A DNA stretch of 64,000 nucleotides from Adiantum capillus-veneris (Eukaryota > Streptophyta > Polypodiopsida > Polypodiales > Pteridaceae), in NCBI GenBank assembly GCA_014529385.2, contig CM043969.1, forward strand, positions 71,512,676 through 71,576,675. Direction: 5' to 3'. Both the position numbers and the translations under genes were made by a program. Under the pieces are notes generated by a model that made no database searches, was not told the origin of the DNA, and was given only the letters and a program-made list of their open reading frames with translations. Positions within the stretch are counted from its first letter, which is position 1; each line of letters opens with the position of its first letter. Below are positions 1 to 10,651 of this stretch, in pieces.

Positions 1-5
1 AATCG

Positions 6-10
<5 letters not shown>

Positions 11-80
<70 letters not shown>
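11..80. repeat. Compound microsatellite (CT)n(CA)n
   Basis: CT dinucleotides at 11-57 pass without a spacer into CA dinucleotides ending at 80. It is the first of many tracts in the window with this order. Confidence 0.97.
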
Positions 81-349
81 TGAACACACCACATACACAC
101 AACATGGACACAAACGCACGTACGAGCAACTATTGGAGCTCGAGGTTGTCTTGAGATATCAAGCGCCGAGGCCGTCAAGCTGTAGTTATTTCATGGAGTT
201 TCAAATGTGGACATTTGTGAAGCTGCATTGGATGACACATGAAGGGCCTCTCCTTGCTTGAGAAATTAAGCTCCATTATATATGTATAGATTTATTATTA
301 AATTATTTTGATCAAGAAAAAATTTTGGCACTCTATTTGAGATATCTCT

Positions 350-350
350 A

Positions 351-398
<48 letters not shown>

Positions 399-402
399 AC
401 AC
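350..402. repeat. Compound microsatellite (CT)n(CA)n
   Basis: CT repeats to about 368 run directly into CA repeats with one interruption near 393. Confidence 0.95.
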
Positions 403-469
403 GTCCTTTCATTTTGAGGCTATTCAAGATCATTGTTCAATTGAAATTGGGGTTTAGTGTATTGATTGA

Positions 470-500
470 AACTAGTGTGTGACCCGCGCGTTGCTGTGGG
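470..500 (-). mobile_element. Helitron-like 3' terminus (candidate)
   Basis: On the minus strand the sequence ends in CTAG followed by T, preceded by a short imperfect hairpin (CCCGCGCG arm at 482-489 against GCTGTGGG). That is the CTRR-T plus hairpin layout of Helitron 3' ends. No matching 5' end or internal RepHel gene was found, so this is only a candidate. Confidence 0.35.
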
Positions 501-524
501 CAAGAAAAGCATGGCCATTGGCTC

Positions 525-544
525 ACACACACACACATATCTAT

Positions 545-580
<36 letters not shown>
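525..580. repeat. CA tract followed by (GT)n tract
   Basis: A short CA run (525-537) and a longer GT run (549-580) are separated by a few bases and can pair as an imperfect inverted repeat. Confidence 0.85.
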
Positions 581-583
<3 letters not shown>

Positions 584-721
584 TGCACAAGCAAAGAGGG
601 TGTACTTTTGTAATCACTCTATAGTGATGGAAATTCCCCCTCTCTTTCTTGTTAAATCTTGAGATCAAGACTAAGTGACTGGATTGTTCTTATGACAATA
701 AAAACTCTCTTCTTCTTCCTT

Positions 722-728
722 CCCCCCC

Positions 729-779
<51 letters not shown>

Positions 780-808
780 GCGCGCGCGCACACACACACA
801 CACACACA
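722..808. repeat. Poly-C, (CT)n, (CG)n, (CA)n composite
   Basis: An 18-base C run (722-739) is followed by CT repeats to about 776, a short CG run, and CA repeats to 808. Confidence 0.95.
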
Positions 809-1883
809 AAGTTTTGAGCTCAACACTTATCCGGTAGATCTTTGGGATCTCTCTTAGTGAATAGGATTTCCAAAGGGCCATATCCCTCCATCCCTCCCTC
901 CCTCAATTCCTTCTGTAAGCTACCTCTTTAATGGAATGTATATATCCACAAACATAAATATGTACATAGACACAATGCTTATATGGTAATTATTACTTAC
1001 CAAGGCCTATATTTTTATACATGGCACTTGCGCACGCAAGTTTGTGGACTGTATTAGTTACTAATACCTATTCATTAATGAAAAAAAAAAGAATATGTAG
1101 ATAACATGCAAACTATGCATGACAATGATTCTTTGGGTGAGTACAAAACTAGGTATAATCTTCCAGAGTAGGTCCTCCCAATTTTAAAATTGGGAAAGAG
1201 GTGCATTAAGCGGAATCTCAGTAGATGCTTGTTTTGTATTTAAAGAAAAATGAGGGAAATGACATCTGGGACAATCTTTTTTTGATTTCAATGGGGAAGC
1301 TCTCTCTCTCTATATATATATAAAAGGGAGTCCCATGTGTCTTTGTCAGCAAAGATTCCCTATGGTTTCAATGGAGAAAAGGCGGAGCATGGTGCGTGGA
1401 CAAAAGCAGGCAAACAAAGCGAGAGAGTGATGTGGTGCATGAGCACAAGGACGCGCACAAGGAGGCAATAGTTGGACGAGTCGGGGAAACTTTTTTTTTT
1501 TGAATGTGCGTCGCGATGCAATATGTACCCTATGGCCTTCCTTTGCGCACTGCGACAGTCCGTAGGCAAGAGGGGGAACCTTGGTTGGGGGGCGATGGAG
1601 TGGAGTAGGTAATGGGGACCGTCTTGCTGATTGCAGGTGGACAGGGTGATGCATAGGCTTGCTCCGTGCCCAGGACCTCCAAGTTCCCCTCGATGGTTGT
1701 GCGGGAGGTCGTAAGGCTGTGGTGAAAGGAAGCCATTGAGATGTTGTGTCCATCTGGTGTGAGAAATGATGAAGGGAGGAGGAGATGCCTGTCCAGGAGA
1801 GAGGCAGAGATGGAGGAAGAGGGAGTTCAGGGTGCCTTTCGTCGTGCGACGATTGGAGCCAAGTAGCTCTTGCATGGCGAGTG

Positions 1884-1888
<5 letters not shown>

Positions 1889-1950
<62 letters not shown>
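1889..1950. repeat. (AG)n microsatellite
   Basis: Uninterrupted AG repeat of about 31 units. Confidence 0.97.
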
Positions 1951-1953
<3 letters not shown>

Positions 1954-2201
1954 GCTGAGGCGGTGCATGGCAAAGCTAGGTTGGAGAGAGGTTGTTGCGG
2001 CAGTAGATAGGCTGCGCACAACAAGAGAGAAGGGGGAGGTGATGGTTGTGTTCACTACGGCTTGCAACAGAGAAAGGCGGAGGGAGATGTGAGGTGGGGG
2101 AGGAAACGGGGTTGCGAAAAGCCAGGCAAGATGGTGATGACGTGTTGATTGGACGGTGAAGAGCGCGATCGAGGGGAGGGGGTGGGAAGAGCTTTTCCTT
2201 T

Positions 2202-2206
2202 ACGAC
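2202..2206. repeat. Target site duplication of element A (left copy)
   Basis: ACGAC, repeated exactly at 10948-10952 beyond the other LTR. It supports an undisturbed insertion. Confidence 0.9.
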
Positions 2207-2456
2207 TATGCGCTCCTTGCCGCACTGTCGAAGCAAGGGACTTGCCAATACACCGTATGCGAGCCACAAACGGCTCCAAGCACACAACAAGCCTAAACTA
2301 GCAAGCTCAAGAAAACAAAGGGTGTGTCACTCACCGCTCTACGCTCGCCTTCGTGGTGGATTCCTCGCCGCGATGAAGAAGAAGCTGCAGTCGTGCCGCG
2401 CTCAACCGCTTCGCCGCCGTCGTGCCTTCGTAATGCTCGATCGCACACACACTCTC

Positions 2457-2491
<35 letters not shown>

Positions 2492-2787
2492 AGGAGGTGA
2501 AGAAGAAGAAGAAGATGGAGATGGAGCAAGAGCACTCTTCAATTGCACAAATGAGAGAATGAGTAAAAATTAGGTTTAGTTGGCTTTTATAGGAGCTCAC
2601 CCCATTCACACTTGGGCGCCCATGCTTAACCAACTAATCCCTTGAATGTCCAAGTTAAAGTGCGCCTCTCATCGGCGATCACTCTACCTTTCCCTATTGG
2701 TCCGACAAGCCCGGTACCTGACTCTAAATCATACATAATACGCGTCCGTCGTAGGTGATGGGTGTCCGTGTGCGGTGAGGGTTAACA
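2207..2787 (-). repeat. 3' LTR of element A
   Basis: It is identical to 10367-10947 except at 2208. On the element strand the LTR starts TGTTAACC. It contains a (CT)n(CA)n tract at about 2456-2490 and a GAA-rich run near 2498-2515, so each new copy of the element carries a ready-made compound microsatellite. Confidence 0.95.
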
Positions 2788-2800
2788 TGCCCCCCTTCCT
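2788..2800 (-). promoter_or_regulatory. Polypurine tract of element A
   Basis: The minus strand reads AGGAAGGGGGGCA directly against the start of the 3' LTR, the expected place for the plus-strand primer. Confidence 0.75.
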
Positions 2801-4401
2801 GATGTAGATTCCGTCCTCGGAAGCTATTGAGTTGAAGCTGGGTCGTCGAGGTGGAAGAGCATTTGAGATGAATGTCCTTAGCCTTCTTCAGTCACTGCAA
2901 AATCAAACAACATTGGCACAGTAATTGCATTCTCTTAAAAAGCATATGCAGTTTTAGGTAGAAAAATTGATTGGTCAAAGAATTTCAAACAATTTGTTAG
3001 CAATGAACATTAAATTGCAATGTAATCAAATGCATAAACAGATGTAAAGGTAAAAAATTAAACAAGTCTGGGGTCACTAATTTGACGGTCGAAAAGCACT
3101 AGAGATCGAATATTAATACCATGGGTAAGCTTCTTAATTTTCTGTGGTCAATTAAGTTGTTTAATCGCGAGAGCCAAGTATTCATGTTCAAGGGCTGACT
3201 AGAGGCTATATCTAGAAAACCTTGTAGTTAAGCTACCATAAAAGGAATTTCTCATGAAATCATCGCCTGTCTGATTACTTTTTCTTTGACCCCCCAAGGT
3301 CTTTTCACAGTGATTCAATTATGATGTGTGTGCTTATTTTGTATGCCTTGGGTTTTTTGCTTTTCAAGGAAAAGCACCCACACTGGGAACCTCTAGGGCT
3401 CTAGTACCATAGGCGATACATGTGAGTGAAGTACCAAATCAAGCTGAGATTTCTCTTCCAGCTTAAAATTTTACATTGTGGCACTTTGATTTTTTGTTTG
3501 TTCATTTTCAGCATTTTAATTTTGTAACTTTGGGGGGTCATATAACATTGTTACACTCCCCAGGCTCATCACATTAGTAAACTCCCTTTATAATACTTAA
3601 GCTAAAGGTCACTAGTGTTAAGCCCACTAGAAAGCCCTAGTACATTTCATACAATGCTGCTTAAATCGGATTAAGAACCTAAGTAACCATTGATTATTAG
3701 GAAGGCATTCCCCATGGTATTAAGAGAAGATTTCTAACACCTAACTTGGTCAAACTAGCTTAGTCGGACTGCTTGATTTTTACACCTTAAACAAGTGATT
3801 ATGACAAAAGATTGCATTGAATTAAATGTTGGATACTAAGCCAATGCGCTGAATAGTATGCTACCAATCACAATCAAAGCAGACAAACATGGATGCAAAA
3901 AAGATAAGGGCAATGCTAATGGATAAGAAACACCTGTTTGTGTTGATGGTCGCGCTTGATTTGAAGGTTCCATGAAGGTCCAAATTCTATCAATAGCAAC
4001 ACGCTCCTGTACACACTATGAAACACAAACAATACCTCTAGGAGGCACATCAGTGGGAAAAGAGAACTTCGCTAATCACTCAACTCTAAAACAGAAACAC
4101 TCCTATCGTACTAATCTTACCTACCCTCCATCACTCAAGTGATGAGGATCAAAGGTGTTTTATGGCATAGGTTTCCGTTTCACTGTACCAGATGTGACAT
4201 GTGTAGGTCTGAGTCAATGTTTTGACTTTAATGTGCATACTCGTTTGCTAATTGCTCTTGCTCTTTTTTTTTTTTTTTTGTGAGTATAAAGCTTTATATG
4301 TACATTCCCTAAGATTAGAATTGAGAGGTCAGGGAAAAAGGTTGAGAGGGAAGCAAGTGAATGATGGATGTCCACAAACACTCCCCCCTTCCTTGGGTAG
4401 A
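2801..4401. other. Non-coding 3' internal region of element A
   Basis: About 1.6 kb between the ORF stop and the polypurine tract. I found no RT, RNase H or integrase motif and no long open frame. A T-run sits at 4266-4280. In autonomous relatives the pol domains would lie in this part of the element. Confidence 0.7.
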
Positions 4402-7400
4402 TCATACCGTTTGAAATGAGCTTGTCGCCCGTTGAAACCAATTGTTCCAGTTGGTAATAGGTGAGGATTTTTGCCAGTAGTTTTCTATTACCCTAGGTGC
4501 CTTGTCAAGCTGCAAGGGTGGTAAGGTACTCTCCCAGGATTGAACTTGAAGTGGTTCATCAGGTGATTCTTGAACACTGGGAGGTGTGGATTCTTTTTTA
4601 GCTTCATGGAGGTCCACTACTATAGATGGAGGCTGTGTAGAAGCTTTTACCTCTATGGATGTATTACATGAGGAGCTAGAAGCTTCATGGGACTCCCCCC
4701 TTCTTGAGCTAAGTGGAACAAATCGTTCTTTCTTTGGTACCCAAACTAGCTCGGGAGCAGGTGTGTAGCATTCTGTGATTTTTTTCTTTCCATGATCATT
4801 GATTCGTTTTGGAGCTACGGGATTGGGCTCACTTGGGTCAGGTGATAGGTAAGAGCACAATCTACGTTTTGACACCCAGATTTGATCATTTCCTTGATAG
4901 TAGCCTTGGGCTTCCAATAGTCGTTTAGGGATCCATCGCAACATTTTCTTACTTTTCTTGGAGCGAGTGGTACGTTTCTTACAAGGCTTCTGTCTTTTAG
5001 CACTAGCTATGGTCACTAAAGAAGCTTTAGGGACCCACTTGTATGTTTTCTTCGTTACATTAGGATGAGTCTTGTTGGAAGCGATATGCATTGCTTGTAG
5101 CATATTTAAGGGTATAGGCATTTCATTCCCCTCAGGTGTTACCCAGGTCGTCCCCCTATTTCCCCAAGTGTCTATGGTTGATGCTAGGTGGACCCAATCC
5201 ACATTGTCTGATTCCGTCATACCCGGTAACACATCCATGTAAGGAGAATCTTGGCCAATGTCTGTATCCTTCTTACAAGTGTAACAATATTGTAGTGGGG
5301 CCGAGTGAACTGTGGTGTCAGAGCGATGATCAATAATGGTTTTACTCCCTAAGGGGTGTACCTTACCAGTCACCAAATCCACTCTAAGGACAGAGTCTTG
5401 GAATTGCAAATAGACATGATTTTTAGACCAATCGTGAACCATTTGTGCTTCCCTCATGAATGGTCGTCCTAAAATCATTTCATATGACATAAGGTGTTTA
5501 GAGAAATCCATTACAATGAACGTATGTCGTACCTTGTGTCCTAGAACTTTGATCTTAAGATTCTTGAGCATCCCCATAGGTTTGGCTATGGTACCATTTG
5601 CCATCTTTACCACAATGTTAGTAACACTGAGGCGGGGTTTTCCCATGGATTCCCAACAATCTTTTGTAACGATGCTAACTCCCGCACCACCATCAAGAAT
5701 TCCCTTTATAGTTAATCCCTTGGTAGTGATGGGTAGGGTCGCATTAGACTCGTCGCCTTCAAAATACTGCCCTAATTCGTTAATGGGTACCTCGATCACA
5801 GACTCGTGTCCATCTAAGTCAAGTGATTGCACATGATTTTCCTCATCAATCATAATCGAGTCAGGCCTATTTGGTTGCGCAAACTGCGGTAATCCCGTTC
5901 GTAGCTCTCCGTTAAGGAATGCTCGAAGTGCAAGGAATAACTCAGGATCTCCATACAGCTTTGCTATGATCGTGGTTCGGACCTCAGAAGACATGAAGTC
6001 CACTAGTTTGGCAACATTCATTGGCGTTTTGCAGGGTGTAGGTCCTTGACTAGGAACTGGTGAGGATGGAATCTCATATTCCTCAATGGGATCAGGTATT
6101 CCTTCGTTAAACATCCTTTCCAACAAGAAGGGTGTATGCTCACTTTCTGATGTCCTGTCCTCACTCCCTTCTTGGATGATACTAGATATGGCTAACGGTC
6201 TATGGTTCATGTGGGGTGGATGAACTTGCGTGGGAAACACTGTGTCATGAATTTTGACCTGCATGGGTTCTGGTTCTAGTTTCCTTTGAGTCTCCTCCAC
6301 TAAACCTCTTAGATGTTTCACCTGCTCAATCTCGTCTACTGGGTTTGGATACGTCCCAATCTTCTTTTTACGATTTTTTCCTTTTTGCCCCTGCGGTTTA
6401 TCTTGGGGGTCTTGGATTGGATTTGGAAACACTTGTGGTGTTTTCAGAGGCTCTTTATGGTTTTCTCTCATTCGGTTTTCATTTGGTTCCATGTTACGGT
6501 TTTCTTTGTCGGTCTTTCCCTTTGTGGTATTGGTTCTAGTCTCCATTGTCTCGACTGAATCTGAATCATCCTCGAGGTCATTCATATACACGGGGTCATC
6601 TCCTGTTCCTATGTTTGTTTTGGAACTTGGCTTTGAATTTTCCGTATTCTGCGACTTCTTCCTTCGTGTCTTCTTTTTCTTTGCTTGGATAATTGACGCG
6701 GTATCTCTCTCTTCGAGGATATGTCCTGGCCCTTGAAGCATGGACCGTGTAATCGCATAAGCGGGTGCAACGGGTGGTATTGGCGATGTCACACTAGCAA
6801 TTTCGACCAAATTCAGGGGTGTGATTTTAGGCGCATTTGGGTTATAGGGGCATTGGGCAATCAAGTGATCTATGCCACAACGATTACATGTGAGTATTGG
6901 CATTGCAGACGTGCTCCCTTGATTCATTTGCATCTGTGCAGCATTCTTTTGCAGCCTAATAGGGCACTCCGCTACTCGATGTGGTCCACCACACTCGTAG
7001 CATTGAAGAGGTGGCCTCCTAGCCTGGGTGTTGATATTTTGACCTCTGGATGCGAGAGCAGCAGCTTGATAAACCGGCTTGACTTGTCCCCAACAATCTT
7101 CCATGTAGTATATAGGACACTCTTCCAATGTATCAAGTCCGTAGGCAATACTAGTGTCTATTTCCTCCTCACAACCATCTGCATAAGCGTTTGATGGCTC
7201 GCAACCCACTTGGTTCATAGGGGCGACTCTTGGATGCGGGCGCTGCGGTCCTAGCACAGGAGGTGGTAACGGTGTAGCTTGTACAACATTTTGAGATCTA
7301 GGGACCATGTGTTGTAGTAGTTGCTCAACAGGTGGAGTAGGCATCAATACAGGAGCTCGAGGCGCATCCGTCCAGGCTACAGGTGGTCTATTTGCCATCA

Positions 7401-9582
7401 TACGTTTGATCATTAAACAATCCTTAGCTTGGTGACCATACCTACCACATGCGTTGCAAGTTCCATTAAATTTTACTCTAAACGTAGGGCACTCACTAGT
7501 GCTATGTGGACCTAAGCAAATGGAACACCATTGTTGCTCCCTTCTTGGATACGTGTGACTATTTTGAGGGGGTCGATTATCCTTAAGAGACTCTTGGATT
7601 GCCTTGGTGAGGTCTGTCAAGAATGTCTCAAATACCTTTGGCTCATTGGCAATGGGCTTTGCAGTCATGGGTTCATACTCAATGGCTTGTGAGCTAGTGG
7701 ATCTCGTGTCAGTAGACACCCTCATGCCTGCTATCATCAAGTTGTCCTCTAATTGGATTGCATTGGCAGTGACATCTTCCCAGGTTGTGATACCTCTAAT
7801 CACTAGTCCATTATAGATTCCTTCATTCCTCAACCCTCGAATGAATCGATCAAGCAGTTGGTTATTGTTGAAGCGCTCATTTACAGGGCAACGAGAGTTT
7901 AAGTGCTTTAGACGACTAATGAAGTCCCTTACTGACTCTCCTTCCTTACGTTCGGCCTTCTGTAGCTGAGATGCTACACCCCAAAGCACACCTTCTCGTA
8001 TGTACTCTTTTAGAAACAACCTTCGAAGGGTAGGGTAGATTGTTTTCTCGTCCACCCTTAGGGTCCTATACCAATCTCCAGCCTTCCCACTTAATGTCAA
8101 GCTTAAGGCATTGCACTTATGTAGTTCGTTGCGTTCCCCTAAGGAATCACATACTTGTTCAAACACTTCAATGTGTTTCCTAGCATCTTCGTCCCCATTG
8201 AATTTTTGCGTGAGTTTGGCAATTTGTACTGCCTTACTTCTAGGCTCTCTATCAGATGCATGACGCATATTTTCCGCGATAGATCGACCTATGGTTTGAG
8301 AAAACGTTGCCAAGTCACCTATGTGAGGAGGTAGGGCCGGTGGAGGTACTCTTGGAATCATATGTGGGAGAGGAACGGGTACCGGTCTTGGCATATGTGT
8401 GGATGATGCAGGACATGGAACATAACCGGGCATAGGTCCACTCGGATAAGAGCTAGGGAGCGGCACTCGAGGAGCATAAGCAAGTGGTACAATTGGAGGT
8501 GTGGGGGCCATGTGTGCATAAGGGGCTAGAGGCACATATGGTCGAGGCCCCATATTAGGTACTACGACACTAGGTAGTGGCACTGCGCTAACCGTAGATG
8601 TCATCGGTACATTCTCTGTCAGGCTTATCCCCGGAGTGAGCACTGTGTTTTCCTTGATAGAGGGTTGAGCCAAGTTAGGGAAGCTAAAGTTTTCGCTCGG
8701 AGGCTCAGATTGCATAGAGACCCCAGGTGAAATGACGTAAGATGGGTCCATGGGACTCATTAGAGGAGTCTCCATTTGTGATAGAGTAGGCTGTTGAGCC
8801 TTACTCGTATCCAGAAATCTCATGGGGCCAGTTGAGAGTATATCTACCCCTCGGTTTTGCCTTTCTGATTGAATAATGCCATGGATAACATTACATATCA
8901 TTTTCTGTTGATCTTCGATACTCGTGGCACTAGAGGTGGATTTTACAATCTCTATCCATCCTACATGGTAGGCGTGGCCAGAGTGTAGATCCGTCAACAC
9001 CTCAGTGTGGAGGTCGTATGTCCAATGATAATTAATGAACAATCCTTCTAGAGTCGACGTGTTAACGGTTTCTCGTGAGGTAGAAGCAATGTTGCTCCCC
9101 ATGGTTTTACTTGTCACCAACGGTACTCTAGAGGGAACTTCTGAAGGAGGCAGCTCAACAGGGCCTTCTTGGTAAGAAGTTGGTAGGATATCCACATGGA
9201 CACTCTTTGGGGGTGTGGGGTCCACGTGCGATGTGAAAGGAGATTCCACTTCCCCACCCCCTTCGTGTGCTTCATCTGCATCAGGTTCCGAGCGAGTAGC
9301 TCTACCTAATGTTTCCATGAAACGGCTAAACATACTAGTACTAGGCTGTGGAGCTTCGGGAGGTGCATGGCCTTCTCTCTCAGTGTTTTGGGTAGGGTAT
9401 GCTTCCATGATTTCTGAGTCGGAGGAGGAATCACTAGCGGCTATTTTAGGGTCTTGGGTGGTGCTACCTTGTGTCCCCGCTGAGGGTCTAGAGCTTATCG
9501 TGGATGGGTAATGGGTATCCGTATGAACAGAGGCACCCTCAATATGCTCGTGTTCTAGCACCCGCCCAGAGCGTAAGTGCAT
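4402..9582 (-). CDS. Gag-protease polyprotein of element A (no RT)
   Basis: This is one uninterrupted 1,726-codon frame ending in TGA at 4402-4404. Residues about 1-450 are low-complexity, rich in Pro and Ser. Residues about 450-590 match the retrotransposon capsid (Retrotrans_gag) pattern. Four zinc knuckles follow: near 686 (CX2CX3HX4C), near 715 (the classical CX2CX4HX4C), near 860 and near 900 (both CX2CX3HX4C). A Lys/Glu-rich linker leads to a retropepsin-like protease with active-site motif DGGAG, catalytic Asp about residue 1297, and an ILGRPFM strand some 75 residues later. The C-terminal 300 residues repeat a W-[VI]-[PS]-K motif four times (about 1516, 1550, 1569, 1615). Nothing resembling RT, RNase H or integrase follows. 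The intact frame and near-identical LTRs suggest the protein is or was recently selected to work in particle assembly. Confidence 0.9.
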   Translation of the reverse strand: MHLRSGRVLEHEHIEGASVHTDTHYPSTISSRPSAGTQGSTTQDPKIAASDSSSDSEIMEAYPTQNTEREGHAPPEAPQPSTSMFSRFMETLGRATRSEPDADEAHEGGGEVESPFTSHVDPTPPKSVHVDILPTSYQEGPVELPPSEVPSRVPLVTSKTMGSNIASTSRETVNTSTLEGLFINYHWTYDLHTEVLTDLHSGHAYHVGWIEIVKSTSSATSIEDQQKMICNVIHGIIQSERQNRGVDILSTGPMRFLDTSKAQQPTLSQMETPLMSPMDPSYVISPGVSMQSEPPSENFSFPNLAQPSIKENTVLTPGISLTENVPMTSTVSAVPLPSVVVPNMGPRPYVPLAPYAHMAPTPPIVPLAYAPRVPLPSSYPSGPMPGYVPCPASSTHMPRPVPVPLPHMIPRVPPPALPPHIGDLATFSQTIGRSIAENMRHASDREPRSKAVQIAKLTQKFNGDEDARKHIEVFEQVCDSLGERNELHKCNALSLTLSGKAGDWYRTLRVDEKTIYPTLRRLFLKEYIREGVLWGVASQLQKAERKEGESVRDFISRLKHLNSRCPVNERFNNNQLLDRFIRGLRNEGIYNGLVIRGITTWEDVTANAIQLEDNLMIAGMRVSTDTRSTSSQAIEYEPMTAKPIANEPKVFETFLTDLTKAIQESLKDNRPPQNSHTYPRREQQWCSICLGPHSTSECPTFRVKFNGTCNACGRYGHQAKDCLMIKRMMANRPPVAWTDAPRAPVLMPTPPVEQLLQHMVPRSQNVVQATPLPPPVLGPQRPHPRVAPMNQVGCEPSNAYADGCEEEIDTSIAYGLDTLEECPIYYMEDCWGQVKPVYQAAALASRGQNINTQARRPPLQCYECGGPHRVAECPIRLQKNAAQMQMNQGSTSAMPILTCNRCGIDHLIAQCPYNPNAPKITPLNLVEIASVTSPIPPVAPAYAITRSMLQGPGHILEERDTASIIQAKKKKTRRKKSQNTENSKPSSKTNIGTGDDPVYMNDLEDDSDSVETMETRTNTTKGKTDKENRNMEPNENRMRENHKEPLKTPQVFPNPIQDPQDKPQGQKGKNRKKKIGTYPNPVDEIEQVKHLRGLVEETQRKLEPEPMQVKIHDTVFPTQVHPPHMNHRPLAISSIIQEGSEDRTSESEHTPFLLERMFNEGIPDPIEEYEIPSSPVPSQGPTPCKTPMNVAKLVDFMSSEVRTTIIAKLYGDPELFLALRAFLNGELRTGLPQFAQPNRPDSIMIDEENHVQSLDLDGHESVIEVPINELGQYFEGDESNATLPITTKGLTIKGILDGGAGVSIVTKDCWESMGKPRLSVTNIVVKMANGTIAKPMGMLKNLKIKVLGHKVRHTFIVMDFSKHLMSYEMILGRPFMREAQMVHDWSKNHVYLQFQDSVLRVDLVTGKVHPLGSKTIIDHRSDTTVHSAPLQYCYTCKKDTDIGQDSPYMDVLPGMTESDNVDWVHLASTIDTWGNRGTTWVTPEGNEMPIPLNMLQAMHIASNKTHPNVTKKTYKWVPKASLVTIASAKRQKPCKKRTTRSKKSKKMLRWIPKRLLEAQGYYQGNDQIWVSKRRLCSYLSPDPSEPNPVAPKRINDHGKKKITECYTPAPELVWVPKKERFVPLSSRRGESHEASSSSCNTSIEVKASTQPPSIVVDLHEAKKESTPPSVQESPDEPLQVQSWESTLPPLQLDKAPRVIENYWQKSSPITNWNNWFQRATSSFQTV

Positions 9583-10344
9583 GTGCTTCTGATACCCTAA
9601 GGTGTCAAAAAGCTGCTCTAGGAGGCCTTGTGACTAGTTTTTAGCGTGTTTTTTGTTTGTTTTTTTGCTAGATTTTTTAGAGCGTGTCGTGGAATGGGCC
9701 GTGTGATAGCTCGAAACGAGCGTATCGGTCAGAGGGTCGTGCCGTGCTTTACAGCCCTCCGTTTGGTCACTCTATGTCCTCGGAATCCCTAAAACTGTCA
9801 ATTTCCAGTAGGGAACTAGGCCCAAACTAGAAAGTCTAAGGGTGCAAGTGGGAAGAGAAAGGAGGAGAGTGGAGGACTTGTCCCACATGCTCTCATTCTC
9901 TCTTGAGGGAGTAGGGTATATATATAAGAGTGAGTCTAGTATATATCATAGGACTGAGGCCTGGGCTTGGGCTTGGGCTTGGGCTTGGGCTTGGGAAAAT
10001 GATCCCGATCCCGATCTATCTTTTATACAAACCAACCCGTCCGTTTTAAGAGTCACGTTTTTTATTTTCGAAAAATTTCGCCGCCCGCTCACTCGCGTTT
10101 TTGCAAAAAACGCAGAAATTGCAGCAAATTGACAGAAATGCAGAAAATTGCAGAAATTGAAAACGCCGAACTTGAAATTGCAGAAATTGAAAAAACGCAG
10201 ACAATAGCAGAAATTGAAACTTGGCAGCAATTGCAGAAAACGCAAAAACAGAAATCTTCCACACACTCCTTCCCTGCCTTTCCTATGATAGAAATTGCAC
10301 CACAAGGAAGCGTAAAGTGCTAACCGAGCTTAGTGTAGGGCATA
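9583..10344. other. Leader region of element A with simple repeats
   Basis: The region lies between PBS and gag on the minus strand. It contains a hexamer array of CTTGGG units (about 9960-9996) and a purine-rich stretch with many GCAGAAATTG-like repeats (about 10115-10240). No gene is supported. Confidence 0.75.
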
Positions 10345-10362
10345 TCCCCGGCAGCGGCGCCA
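10345..10362 (-). promoter_or_regulatory. Primer binding site of element A (tRNA-Asp type)
   Basis: The minus strand reads TGGCGCCGCTGCCGGGGA, one base different from the plant tRNA-Asp complement commonly used by Tat and Athila elements. It is separated from the 5' LTR by four T residues. Confidence 0.85.
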
Positions 10363-10366
10363 AAAA

Positions 10367-10616
10367 TGTGCGCTCCTTGCCGCACTGTCGAAGCAAGGGA
10401 CTTGCCAATACACCGTATGCGAGCCACAAACGGCTCCAAGCACACAACAAGCCTAAACTAGCAAGCTCAAGAAAACAAAGGGTGTGTCACTCACCGCTCT
10501 ACGCTCGCCTTCGTGGTGGATTCCTCGCCGCGATGAAGAAGAAGCTGCAGTCGTGCCGCGCTCAACCGCTTCGCCGCCGTCGTGCCTTCGTAATGCTCGA
10601 TCGCACACACACTCTC

Positions 10617-10651
<35 letters not shown>

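Larger units (their letters stand above)
1..2201. other. Intergenic, microsatellite-rich flank of element A
   Basis: No gene is supportable here. The stretch holds several compound dinucleotide tracts (listed separately), a Helitron-like terminus near 470 and a GC-richer stretch at about 1350-2200. Open frames at 1346-2092 run through the (AG)n tract and have no recognisable domain. Confidence 0.6.

Noticed and set aside
1346-2290. Overlapping open frames of 100-235 codons on both strands
   Set aside because: They overlap on both strands, run through the (AG)n tract, and show no domain. The GC-rich composition alone keeps them open.
9955-10000. Telomere-like repeat
   Set aside because: The hexamer is CTTGGG, not the plant TTTAGGG. 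Two CCCTAA phrases near 13988-14010 are too short to count either.
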